Shown piece after piece: positions 29,325 to 40,145 of a DNA stretch of 64,000 nt. Under the pieces are notes generated by a model, which was given only the letters and a program-made list of their open reading frames with translations, searched no databases and was not told the DNA's origin. Made by a program: the position numbers and the translations under genes. The DNA comes from Prosopocoilus inquinatus. Its lineage: Eukaryota > Arthropoda > Insecta > Coleoptera > Lucanidae. The stretch spans positions 48,020,001-48,084,000 of the forward strand of contig CM069873.1 in the NCBI GenBank assembly GCA_036172665.1. The letters run 5' to 3'. Each line of letters starts with the position of its first letter. Position 1 is the first letter of the stretch.

Positions 29325-31229
29325 ATGGAGTTATATTATTTCTTATACTTGATATTTTTCACATTTGGATATGGAGAAGAAGACGTAAAAATTCCATATA
29401 AAGTCGAATCGTTAGAAAAAACATCAGGAATTTTATTTGAAGATGTAGGTAATTTATATCTGACTAATACTTTTTGGAATATTATTACTTACACAGATTT
29501 AGAGTCATACGATGATAAATTTGTTCAACTGAGAAATATGTTTAGGGAAACAACAGAAATCTGTAATGAGCCTTTGCTTGAGAAAAATGAACTATGTGGC
29601 AATTACATTAATTTAATAAATCAAACTATGAATCGGGTCACTTGGGAAAGAAATGTAATACCAAGTTTCATTGGCCACGTTCGAGTAAAAAGAGGGTATT
29701 TTGATATTGTAGGTAAAGCTTCAAAAGTTTTGTTTGGAACCTTAACTACAGAAGATGAAGAACATTTCGAGAAAGCAATAGGAGCATTGACAAAAAACGA
29801 AAAACAAATGAGTAAAATTTTAGCCAAACAAACTTCTGTCGTTAAATCAACTTTGGATTCTTTAAATAAAACTATTGGTCATTTTCAGCACAATGAAAAA
29901 ATTATTCTCGAAAATTTTCAAAAATTAAAATTTTTGGTAAACAGTACTTTAACCGACATCGATTTTATTTATAAAATAGATAGACGACTGAAGGATCATG
30001 TAGCTTTGCTAACTCTTTTAATTGATCAATAGCAGTTAGAAACAACGAATCTTGTAAATGTATTAGTTGCTGCGAAGCAAGGAATTTTGCACCCCTTATT
30101 AATTACACCCACGACTATCATGGAACAACTAAATACAATTATTAACCATATTCCACCAGGGCTAAAATTACCATTTAATATTTTAGATCATGAGGATAAT
30201 ACACTTTTGTGGCGAATTTTAAAGGTAAACGTTTTTATTCTACAATCAAAATTGAATTGTGCTTTAAAAATTCCATTAGTTCATGTAAATCCTTACCTTT
30301 TATTTAAAACTGTATCAGTTCCAATTAGACTACATGACAACAACTTTATATTTATTAACAATGAATTTCGATATTTAGCAATTAATGAACTGCACAATAA
30401 ATATTTTCATTTAGATGAAAGTGAATTTCAGAATTGTTTTATTTCAGAAAACAGAAACTACATTTTAAATTATGAAAAACCAATTTTATCTGACTCACAA
30501 CAATCATGTGAAGTTCAGTTATTTCGGCCAGTAAAAGAATTGCCCAATGTATGTGAAAGACATATCATTTATTTGAATAGAACAAAATTTATTGAGTCAG
30601 GCGTTTATAACTCGTGGATTTTCGTAGCACCAAACAGAGAAACAATGACTGTTAATTGCAAAAATAACCAAAAAATTGAGTATATAGAATTATGGGGTAC
30701 AGGAAGAATTACACTATCTGAAGAGTGCAAAGGGTTTTCCAAAAACATAATTTTAAATCCAGTTCATTCAGTAAAGTTTACAAAAAGTATTCAATATTCA
30801 TCACGCTGGAAATTCTTTCATTTCAACACAACAGAAAGAAATTTAATAAATCCATTGATTGCTGACCTTGACAAAATAAATTTTTATAAGTTGGAAGACT
30901 TAGTTAAAGGAAGTAGGCTAAAAGAAAACAGTAGAAATTTAGATGAGGTGTTAAAAGATATTGACGATCTAGATTTAGATTTTAATTTCAGAAAAAACAC
31001 ACACATAGGATTCATTACCACGGGCACGGTATTAACTGTAATTGGTATAGTTATTATAATTTGGTGTTATTTAAAAGTAAGAACATGTTGTGCAAATAAA
31101 GTGACAAGAAGGGATTCGCAAGGAATTGTTGGTTCAAAACAGTACGATGAGGGAATCTTTGTCTTGCCAGACGGGAGAAATTGTAAGATTAATCTTAAAG
31201 CATCTACATCAGAGTCGAGTCTACATTAA
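29325..31229 (+). pseudogene. env: Gypsy-C envelope, baculovirus F-like, one internal stop
   Basis: Same frame throughout, interrupted by one TAG at 30030-30032, which splits it into 235- and 380-codon parts. N-terminal hydrophobic signal-like segment (YYFLYLIFFTFGYG); a furin-type site RVKRG followed by a fusion-peptide-like stretch (YFDIVGKASKVLFGT), the hallmark of F-type env of insect errantiviruses; several N-glycosylation sites; C-terminal membrane segment (GFITTGTVLTVIGIVIIIW) and a short tail. It follows pol by 156 bp. As it stands a full-length protein cannot be made without readthrough. Confidence 0.9.
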
Positions 31230-32763
31230 CTAGGACTGCAGCCTAGTAAGTTAGAATCAAAGATGTAAGGGCCCCCTGTAAATAATTACAAAGCAAATGA
31301 GTGGGTACGCAATTTATGTAAATTAATAGTAAAAGAAATGATTAAATGGGTTAAATATTAAAGTAATAACACTTGAAAGTATGAAATGGCCTAATTATTA
31401 AATATTTTACAGTGAGTAATTGTAGTTGAAAAGAGTAAGAACTGAAATTTTCAACTGCAAAATTGCAACAAGTATTTTGTATATTCGAAAAAAGTAAAGA
31501 ATGAAATTTTCGATTACATTAATACTAAGTTAGTACTATAAGAAAGAAAATGAAAGAGAATGAAACCTTATAAAAGTATATTATGTTACGTAAGACAAAA
31601 TATATCTTATGTATTAGCCATATGGACTAATTGTTTGAAAGTATTAAATATGTATTGTATGCTCGAAAAGAGTAAAGAATGAAATTTTCGATGACATAAG
31701 TTAAAGTACGTACACTACATGTTTATTAGAATAATCTACATATTAACAAGGCTACCCAATGTTTTAATCCAAAGTGTTGTATGAATATATAAATTGCACA
31801 CACTAAAATTATTCAAACTATCCAAATACGTATTTTAATGTCGTTTATAACAGAACCTTTAAATGAATCCTAGATTATAATAAAAAAAAAAAAAATTAAA
31901 TTGTATAAATACAATAATAAATGTGTGTGTAAATTCATTAGAAGTTTATTTAGTATTAATTAATATTAATTTTTATTATTATTTACTTTTGTTTTTGTTT
32001 TAATTTTGCATGAACCGTACGGAGACGGACAAATTACAAGGGAAAGGGATACACCTGACCGTCACAAAAAAACATGGGGATGAAACAGAGCCTCCAGAAT
32101 TTGATCAAAATTGTTCCACAAAACTGGACAATCAACTACAACCTCAAGAATCTCCAGCACATTGCAGATGCCACGCCTGAATTGAGTAGGGCGTGCAAGG
32201 GTCTTGTTGGTCCTGTTCACACCATTTACCAAAGGACAAGAGTACTTCTACTACAAGAGCCTAAGTTCATCAACAGCAAATCTGGGACAGGCCATTGAGG
32301 AACTCATTACCAACTACCATCAAAAGGTCCAATTTAACTGCTTGCTGCTTTTGAAGAGGCCACTGAGCAAAAACCCGTAAACACTAACGTCGGGGAGCCT
32401 AAAAAGCCACTGGTCAACAACGCCGGAGAACTTGGTGGTTACGTAGAAGATTTTGGTGGATTGTCCTGTGACAAACTAACGTAAAGGGATTCCCTTTCCA
32501 CAAACTGCTAAAGTATCCGTCCGAACTCTAAAACTAAAACTGTGAGTGCGGTTTTGAGTAAAATTAATTTGTATTGCGTTTATTTTTCACTTACATACGT
32601 GTTTTATATAGATAGTTTACAGTTTTTCATATGTCTTTTTTACTTTAGATTGATTCGTATATGTAAACCTAGTATCATTTGTGGCTATTCAATCGTTACC
32701 TTTTTAATAAAAACGATATGGTAATTGTATCCATTAAGAAACGGTCAGGAGACGTTTTTTTCT
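31230..32763 (+). other. Gypsy-C 3' non-coding region with a GC-richer block
   Basis: 31230-32030 is very AT-rich with repeated AAAAGAGTAAGAA/CTGAAATTTTC-type phrases (31431, 31485, 31668). 32030-32490 is clearly richer in GC and holds a 74-codon frame (32074-32298, QNLIKIVPQNWTINYN...) that I do not recognise. The block is unlike its neighbours and could be a captured fragment. From 32500 the sequence is again AT-rich up to the polypurine tract. Confidence 0.5.
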
Positions 32764-32779
32764 CCAGAGGGGGGGGAAA
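32764..32779 (+). other. Gypsy-C polypurine tract
   Basis: AGAGGGGGGGGAAA immediately precedes the TG of the 3' LTR, the expected plus-strand primer position. Confidence 0.9.
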
Positions 32780-33157
32780 TGCCACAAATGATGCTAAGGT
32801 AGGTATCAATTATTGTTATAACTGTTTCAATTAATTAGTTATAGACTGGGATAAATGATTTGCTGACTTCAGCAGGCAGGCATAATAAAACCGCTAGGAA
32901 AACGCGTCGCGGGGACAGACAGATAGACAGACAGACGGGTGTGTGTGTGCGGTGCCGTGGACGTCACCTGGCGGTTACCGGGCTCTGCTTGCTGAAGGGA
33001 TTCTTTGAGTTTTTGCAAATAAACCGCTTCTGAAAGGTATGGTTATTTTTATTTTTAACTTTCCAGCATTCCATTAAGGTACCTCCGCTACTAGCTAGCG
33101 ACTGCTCCCTCTGAGCAACCCCCCTTTGCGACCGTTGATCTTACCAGGGTCGTGACA
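32780..33157 (+). repeat. Gypsy-C 3' LTR
   Basis: 378 bp, same as the 5' LTR except for one base. Followed by ATAC, against ATAA upstream of the 5' LTR. Confidence 0.95.
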
Positions 33158-33940
33158 ATACTTGTTACACTTTAATAAAATATTTAAAATGATTGTTTCA
33201 TAGTTGTAGCTCCTATCTTCTGCACTTCCATTTCTATTAAAATGACGAATTGCCTCGGTAGATAATACGATGTAGGATACAAGTTAAGTCTCCGTATTAA
33301 TTTAATCTTCCTGCATTCATGTCCTGGATACACATATCTGTAACAATTTATATTTTACTGCCATTGTTAACTTGGTAAAATAAAAACCTTATTACGGGTT
33401 GTTATGATGCTAACGGTAATGCTACCTTTCATCAGTGTGACGCATACACGTCTTCTTGCATCGAAATTGTCACAGGGCTTCGTTGATTAAATTAGCAGCC
33501 CCAATTCCAAATTGCAGGAAATTTGGTCTGATAGGAACATGAATTGCATCCAATAACTACACATTTAAATCTTCTTTTGCAGATCTTGCGAGATCCATTT
33601 TTCTCAAACTCTGTTTATATTAGAGACTATTCTTTGGTCACACAAAAATAATTTAATCATCATTAATGTTTATTTAGCGGATAATTTGATTTAACCCATT
33701 ATATTTGTGCCAGTTCTTTAATTTACTTAAATGATCACCATCACCGCCATCACTAAAGCAATTGACATTGATGTGACATTTCATTCGCGCCAAATTTACA
33801 CTTACTCCTAGCGCCATCTCTGCGGCTAAATACGTTACTAAAACAGCCTGGACAAAAATTTTCAATTGCCAATAAACCTCTCTCCTGATGCTCGCTCATT
33901 TCGCACGTGCGCTCTCAGAAACGGTAAGAGCGAAAAGCTC
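33158..33940. other. Spacer downstream of Gypsy-C, nothing firm
   Basis: AT-rich, no convincing ORF (63- to 75-codon frames only). About 33845-33900 (GGACAAAAATTTTCAATTGCCAAT...CTCTCTCCTG) resembles 40707-40750 in the right arm, so it is a diverged copy of a repeat that also occurs in the arms. Confidence 0.5.
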
Positions 33941-34604
33941 AAGCTGTCCCTACTGATTGATGTGTATACTGTGCGTGTAGCGTTGCCAGGTCGAAATCTG
34001 AAGTTCTAAGAGGGTGCCTCAAAAAGTTACTAGATCTGACCAAAATTTCACTAGATTTGAAATTATAGTATAATGTCATTTTATTGTTTATTTATAAAAT
34101 TACACACAATTTTACATTGGAACATAAGCAAAACTATACTAAGTAATAAAAATAAAAGTTTCTCGAAAAATAACCAATTATATATTTTATTATTATGATT
34201 ATTTAACAATTCAGCTGTAATTTCAAAATCATAACAATTTTTTTGTGAAATTAAACGTTTTGAATGAAGAATGCTTGCTAAGATATTAGTATTTAGCTTA
34301 TTTCGCACTTTTGTTTTATTTAAATTTATTGTACTAAAGATTCTCTCAACACAGGCGCTGCTGTGCTGCAGCCGTGTAAGCTAAATTTCCATCTCCGTTT
34401 TTTAAACTACAGATTAATATTAATATTAAAGCATCCAGTCATTCAAAAATATGAGATATTGATCAGAAATGACAGTTGGCATAACCAAAGGCATGACCAG
34501 AAATTTGCCAGAAATAATAACCAGTTACTAACGGAAACGCTCTTAAAATCAGCTATATTGAACAATCGTACCACAGTATACACATCAATCAGTAGGGACA
34601 GCTT
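33941..34604. repeat. 32-bp inverted repeats flanking a hAT remnant
   Basis: AAGCTGTCCCTACTGATTGA at 33941 and its complement ending at 34604 form inverted repeats of about 32 bp. The same motif is in the arms at 21441-21472 and 41287-41318. It looks like a terminus of a small element family. Between the two copies sits a hAT transposase remnant. Confidence 0.65.
34081..34368 (-). pseudogene. hAT transposase C-terminus remnant
   Basis: The minus strand reads HSSACVERIFSTINLNKTKV then RNKLNTNILASILHSKRL, the hAT dimerisation motif (compare HSNAEVERAFSQMSLIKTK in hAT-1). A hAT-like end (GCGTTGCCAGG) lies at about 33981. No upstream transposase domains remain; an adjacent change near 34370 ends the homology. 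It is from a third hAT family distinct from hAT-1 and hAT-2. Confidence 0.8.
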
Positions 34605-34638
34605 CGGTTTTTTGCTTATAAAGTTTCTCAGGGCGCAT

Positions 34639-35545
34639 TAGTGCTATGTTAAATTACCGGTAATTTATTTTTACTGTTACCTTACCGGTAATGTTACCGA
34701 TTACGACCGATTACAGCTCAAGTGGCGACATCTCGGACTGGAGTTACTAATTGCGCTTTAAACAAAAAGGTGATATATATTCAATTTTCTGATTAATTTA
34801 ATATGGGATACTTCTTACGTTTTTGTCTTTTATTAAAAAATAAGGTTTCCAATACTTAATATTATGCATTTTCACCAAATAATTTCATGTCAGAAGGAAA
34901 ATATTTTTAAGTTATGGTTAGGTAGTGTTGTGAGTTGGTAATATTACCACGTTACCTTACGGTAAATTTCCAGTATTACCGGTAAGGTAACATTCATTTG
35001 TTACCGTATGTTACCTCAGTTGTCAACATAACGTAATTTCGAGTTGCACACTTCAAAATGCAAGTAAACCAATGAAACACATGGTCAAGGAATATTTTTG
35101 ATTACTTAAGAAAACCGTAAATACTGAAAAAAGTAAATATATATTTCATAACCTAAAATGATTTTCGTTTACCCGTGAATTCATTTATTGGAAATACATA
35201 ATATTAAATATCGGACACCTTTTTATTAACAAAAGATAAAAATTTAGTATGTATCCGTTGTCAAACTAATCAGCAAATTGAGTAAATATCACATTTTTTG
35301 TTAAAAGTGTAATTGGTAACTCCAGTACGAAATGTCGCCACTTGTAATTGGTAATATTAGGGTAATATCACCGGTAAGGTAACATTAAAAATAAATTACC
35401 GGTTATTTAACAACACTATGGTTAGGTATTTATTTTCTTCTTATGGTATTTACATTCTTCCTAACTAACTAAAAATATTCCATGGCCATTTGTTTCATTG
35501 GTTTACTTATATTTTGCAAGTGTGCAACTCGAAATTACAATGTAT
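34639..35545. repeat. Cluster of interleaved small inverted repeats
   Basis: Segment 34639-34755 (ACCGGTAATTTATTTTTACT...) is inverted at about 35318-35417. Segment 35030-35093 (GTAATTTCGAGTTGCACACT...) is inverted at about 35471-35541. The pairs interleave instead of nesting, so at least two insertion events are stacked. The DNA is dominated by GGTAA/TTACC motifs. Confidence 0.7.
34924..35417. mobile_element. 494-bp non-autonomous element with 10-bp target repeat
   Basis: Begins AGTGTTGTGAGTTGGTAA and ends with the complement of AGTGTTGTTAAATAACC. It is flanked by exact direct repeats ATGGTTAGGT (34914-34923 and 35418-35427). A 9-10-bp duplication fits Mutator-like elements, but no transposase is present, so the superfamily is a guess. 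Confidence 0.65.
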
Positions 35546-35895
35546 TGTGGCGCGCCACTTAGCTCACTACGTCATACTGAAGGCGTCAAGAAGTTGGTTC
35601 GTTATTGTGCGTCATCGACACGCCGCGCCGGCGCGCCGTCCATACCGAACAAACTCGACTTCTCCAGCATCTTCGAAGATGGAACAAACGAGAAGGCAGC
35701 GTAGAATATAAAATCGGCCGGGGTGGACTCAGGAGTCAGTCGAGTTCTAATTAGCGATCGTCGAAGTTAGATTCAGTGTATAAAATAACTTGTTACAAAT
35801 AAATTAGATTGTAATCATTATTAAATTACGGTTAAGTTTGTTACCGAGTGTTTTATTCGATTAGTTAAATTAATTTTAACCCTAGAAACGTAACA
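35546..35895 (+). repeat. Gypsy-B 5' LTR with TATA/Inr promoter
   Basis: 350 bp, TGTGGCGCGCC to CGTAACA, related to the Gypsy-A LTR chiefly in its 3' half. ATATAAAATCGG near 35706 and TCAGTCGAGTTCTAA near 35736 reproduce the TATA/Inr spacing of Gypsy-A. The 5' half is richer in CG dinucleotides (CGCCGCGCCGGCGCGCC). The primer-binding site TGGTGTCAGGTGTGGG follows at 35897. Confidence 0.9.
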
Positions 35896-35992
35896 GTGGT
35901 GTCAGGTGTGGGTTTGTGCAAATAAATAAACAATTTAAAGTAAATTAAATATAATCAGATTATTAAATAAGTAGAATATCGAAAAAAAAACA

Positions 35993-36739
35993 ATGGCTAC
36001 GAAAAAAGTGTTGTTGAAAGACTTAAAAGTGGCCGAATTAAAAATCGAATTAGAAGAACGAGAGTTAGAAACCTGTGGTTTGAAAGGTGCACTTCAACAG
36101 CGTCTCCGATGCGATTTGTTGACAGCTGGTGAAGATCCAGAGACGTTCCTTTTCGAAATTTCGTGTGGTCCCGTCGATTTTAATAAAATCTTGAAGGATG
36201 AGTTTCCTGTAAAATCCAGAAATTTAGAGGAAAAGCTTCTAGAACAATCTGGAAATTTCAAGGACGATATACAAACTAGATTGATGAAACAATCCAGAAA
36301 TTTGGACGAGAAGTTTCAAGAACAGTCTGGAAATTTAGAGAAGCTTCGAGAACAATCCAGAAATTTAGAGGAGAAACTTCTAGAAAAATCTGGAAATTTC
36401 GACAAATTACAAAATAAATTGTTGGAACAATCTAGAGACTAATTTCGAGAGCAATCCAGAAATTTCGACGAGAAACTTCTAGAACAGTCCGGAAATTTGA
36501 AGGGTGAATTTCTAGAACAAACAAAAGGACTCGAAGATAAACTAGTGGTAAAAATGTCGGAAGAAACAAGAAACCTGCAAGGAAATGTGGAGGAAATAAT
36601 ATTCCAGCAGGACAACAAAATCAAGAATCTGGAACAAATCATGGCGGGGTTGCGAGTGTTCGGGGATCAGCCACCAGTAGAAACACTAGAAATAATGAAA
36701 CCCAAATTGTGGAAGGACCAGCAGAAAATTCGGAATTGA
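35993..36739 (+). pseudogene. gag: Gypsy-B Gag N-terminal half (SAP, coiled coil)
   Basis: The first ~35 residues form a SAP-like motif (LKDLKVAELKIELEERELE). Then come 11-residue repeats of the LLEQSGNFKDE type that predict a coiled coil. An in-frame TAA at 36440-36442 interrupts it and the frame ends at 36737-36739. Fewer repeat units than in Gypsy-A. Compared with Gypsy-A there is a 7-nt deletion near 36690 that puts the capsid in another frame. Confidence 0.85.
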
Positions 36740-37425
36740 AAATAAAACCACCAACGTTCGATGGAAAGTCTTCTTGGCCCAACTAATTCAAACAGTTCGA
36801 AGCAGCAGCAAAGGCGAACAGATGGACGGCCAGCGAAAAAGCCACTTCGTTAATTGTGGCCGCTATCGATATGCTACAGACGATGCTGCCAGAGGAACAA
36901 GAAGACTTCGATATGGTGAATAGGATGGAAATGGGTTACGGACAGGCCCATCTGACCGAGGTATACCATGCGCAGTTGAGGAATCGCTGTCAGAAATCCG
37001 GAGAAAGTCTTCAGGAATTCGAAGCGGACGTAGCGCGTCTGTCCCAGTTGGCATATAACCACAGCTCCTGTTGAATTCCTCAAATGTTTGACGGTGCAGA
37101 CCTTCATAGATGGAATCCGTGACCCAGACAACCAGCAGGCATTGAGAATGCCTTGGAATTTGAACCGGCGAGACGAGTCTCAAGAGGGCATGTCAAGGTG
37201 CGAGCGGCTATGGACTTCCAAGAGGAAGAAGAGGAAGAATCCGCTAACGCCAAGATGGGATCTGCTATCTGCGACCCAGGGAGTATGTCACCGCCAAGGA
37301 TGTTTGTGGAACAGGTCTTCAAGCAGAAGAAGCCGCTGGTGTGTTCGAATTGTCAGGAGAAAGGACATGTTTGCAGGCGATGTCCAAAGCCCAGACAGGA
37401 TCCAAGGAAGCCACAGTTAAACTAA
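36740..37425 (+). pseudogene. gag: Gypsy-B Gag capsid/nucleocapsid part
   Basis: Homologous to 59036-59860 (minus) of Gypsy-A. Broken by a frame change near 37060 after QLAYN and by a deletion after the ALRMP region. The zinc knuckle CSNCQEKGHVCRRC is present. Ends with the same GTTAAAC-TAA arrangement as Gypsy-A. Confidence 0.85.
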
Positions 37426-39648
37426 GCCGGGTCGGTACAGAAGGGCAAACGTCGACCAGTATTCAAAAGCCCCCAAAGACGAAATCCAAACAAGGAATAT
37501 CCCTACGGCAGTTAACCAGTAGTGTCTTCGTGGATGTTACCATTGATGACATTCCTCACACCATGTTGTTGGATATGGGTGCGACGAAGACCATCCGAAG
37601 ACCCGACGTCATCAAGTCATCTGGACGCACCGAGCCGACCAAGTGGAGACTGAAAACTGCAACTGGAACATCACTAACTGTCCACGGTGAAGTAGAGGTT
37701 ATCATCACCGTTGGTTCAACTCCAATAAAACACCGTGCACGGGTAGCAGACATAGAGGACGAGGCAATTTTGGGCATGGACGTCATGTGTGCCCACGGGT
37801 TTCAATTGGACTTAAAGCGTGGCGTGATGGCGGTCAATAATGAGGAGTTGGTTCTACATCAACGAGGAGACGTGGCCGCTCGAGTAGTCCTCGCTGAAGA
37901 CGTTGTATTACCCAGCAGGACTGAGGTTATCGTCGACGCAAAACTGAACGGTGTTTTTCAAGATGGGCAAGTCATTATGGTTGAAACTAATACTGATGAT
38001 CAGAAGATTGGAAGAGGAGTCTTCGTTGAGAAAATGTTGTTGACGGCGAAGTAGGAAGTACCTGTCCGCCTGATGAACGTCAATTGTTTCTCCGTCAATC
38101 AATCAAGAAAGGAACCATATTGGGAAGCTGCATCATGGTGTCCTCCATCTCCCGGCAACTTGAAACAAACGTGCCAGAAGCGAAAGTCCCAAAGAAATTA
38201 TGGGAAATGGTTATGTCAACAGTCCAGAAATTGACTCCAGACCAGAAGACAAAAGCAAAGAATCTGATCGGCCGCTATCAAGATGTATTCGAGGTAGAAA
38301 ATGGATCCAAGGGAAGAACTGATGTCGTGAAACACAAAATAGAGACTGGAGAAGAAAGACCTATCCGTCAAGCTGCAAGGCGATTACCGTTGGCGAAGCG
38401 TAAGGAAGCGGAACGCATTATTCGCGAGATGGAAAAGGATAATGTAATGGAACCATCAAGCAGCCCGTGGGCGTTACCAGTAGTGCTTGTGATGAAAAAG
38501 GATGGGTCCTCCAGGTTCTGTGTAGACTACCGGTTACTCAATAATAATACTAAATAATTGATGATACCCTGGACACCCTGGCCGGTTCAAAGATCTTCTC
38601 AACTTCGGACTTAAAGAGTGGATATTGGCAAGTGGAGCTGGCGCCTGAAGATCGAGAAAAGACGGCGTTTTCCATTGGTATGGGTCTTTGGCAGTTCACA
38701 GTGATGCCATTCGTGTTATATAATGCCCCAGCGACATTCGAGAGGTTAATGGAGACGGTTCTGAAAGGTGTGTCCTGGACAATGGACATGGTGTACCTTG
38801 ATGACATAATTGTCGTGGGAAAGACGTTCGACGACCACCTGAGGAACCTGGAAGAAGTGCTCCAGCGGCTTCGCGGAGCTGGACTAAAGCTTAGCCTCAA
38901 GAAGTGTCACCTGTTCCAGAAGGAAGTGAATTACCTGGGGCACATTGTTAATGGAAATTGAATCGCCGTGGACCCTGTGAAGATTCGGGTGGTAAAAGAC
39001 TGGCCAACTCCCAGAAATAAACACCAAATAAGGAGTTTCCTTGGCCTGTGCACTTACTATCGGCGCTGCGTTCCTGGATTTGCCGTTGACAAAACTCACT
39101 GAAGAAGGTCGTCCATTTGAATGGGACCAACAGTGTCAAACTGGTTTTGAACTACTAAAGCAGTACTTGATTAGTGCTCTTATTCTGAGTTATCCACTCC
39201 CGGAAGGCAAGTTCGTCGTGGACACAGATGCTAGCAACGTTGGGATCGGTGGCGTAATCTCCCAGATACAAAAGGGGCAAGAGAAGGTGATCGGCTACTT
39301 CAGTAAAGTCCTATCAAAGCCAGAACGAAACTATTGCGTCACAAGAAGGGAATTGCTAGCTGCCGTAGCAACATTTATATAGAACATTTCTACAAGTTTT
39401 TGTATGATAGACGCTTCCTCCTGAGGATCGACCATCCCGCTCTAAAATGGCTTCTCCGTTTCAAGAACACAGAAGGGCAAGTTGTACGATGGATCGAACG
39501 ACTTCAGGAGTACGATTTTGAAATTCAGCATCGGGCAGGAACTAGCCATCGAAATGCCGAGCTTTGTCGAGAAGACCCTCTGCCGAAGACTGTAAGCACT
39601 GTAGTCGTTTGGACGAGAAAATAGCCATGACTGCGAGGACAGCCATAG
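37341..39648 (+). pseudogene. pol: Gypsy-B Pol (PR-RT-RNaseH), decayed
   Basis: The protease motif reads DMGA where Gypsy-A has DTGA. A TAG at about 38052 and frame changes near 38090, 38555 and 38960 break the frame. A deletion removes RT residues before the IDDTLDTLAG segment. RT keeps YLDD but reads PFVLYNAPATF where Gypsy-A has PFGLCNAPATF. RNase H keeps VDTDASNVGIGG. The sequence stops after the RNase H/connection region at the palindrome junction. Non-functional. Confidence 0.9.
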
Positions 39649-39767
39649 ACGAAAAGGTGGTGCTTAAACGAATCCAAAAAAACTTTTCAAACAAATTCGT
39701 TAAATTACATTTTTGCATTACAAAAAAAAATAAAATAAAATAGATCGCTTAAGGCGCCTCCACCACT

Positions 39768-40145
39768 TGTCACGACCCTGGTAAGATCAAGGGTCGCAAA
39801 GGGGGGTTGCTCAGAGGGAGCAGTCGCTAGCTAGTAGCGGAGGTACCTTAATGGAATGCTGGAAAGTTAAAAATAAAAATAACCATACCTTTCAGAAGCG
39901 GTTTATTTGCAAAAACTCAAAGAATCCCTTCAGCAAGCAGAGCCCGGTAACCGCCAGGTGACGTCCACGGCACCGCACACACACACCCGTCTGTCTGTCT
40001 ATCTGTCTGTCCCCGCGACGCGTTTTCCTAGCGGTTTTATTATGCCTGCCTGCTGAAGTCAGCAAATCATTTATCCCAGTCTATAACTAATTAATTGAAA
40101 CAGTTATAACAATAATTGATACCTACCTTAGCATCATTTGTGGCA
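39768..40145 (-). repeat. Gypsy-C LTR duplicated by the palindrome
   Basis: Reverse-complement copy of the Gypsy-C 5' LTR, with its leader and TGGTGGAGGCGCC site at 39649-39767. It resembles a solo LTR but arose by inverted duplication, because the flanking 20 kb is also duplicated. Confidence 0.93.

Larger units (their letters stand above)
22614..33157 (+). mobile_element. Gypsy-C, env-bearing Ty3/gypsy, 10.5 kb
   Basis: Two 378-bp LTRs differing by one base enclose gag, pro, a broken macrodomain, pol and env. Flanks are ATAA before and ATAC after, a near but not exact 4-bp duplication. The low LTR divergence shows a young insertion, while env has a stop and the macrodomain region is broken. 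The 5' LTR plus about 110 bp of leader is duplicated in the right palindrome arm, so Gypsy-C inserted before the inverted duplication. Confidence 0.93.
35546..39648 (+). mobile_element. Gypsy-B, decayed and 3'-truncated relative of Gypsy-A
   Basis: A 5' LTR, the same primer-binding site as Gypsy-A, gag and pol up to the end of RNase H. Sequence is closely similar to Gypsy-A over gag and pol but carries many stops, frameshifts and small deletions. It ends at the inner palindrome junction (about 39645-39649), where reverse-complement Gypsy-C leader begins; its integrase, any macrodomain and 3' LTR are gone. Confidence 0.9.

Noticed and set aside
35546..39648. Macrodomain in Gypsy-B
   Set aside because: The element is cut off after RNase H, so the region that would hold it is absent; nothing can be said about its presence in the parent.
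39768..40145. Independent solo-LTR insertion of Gypsy-C
   Set aside because: The flanking 20 kb is the inverted copy of the Gypsy-C 5' flank, so it arose with the palindrome.
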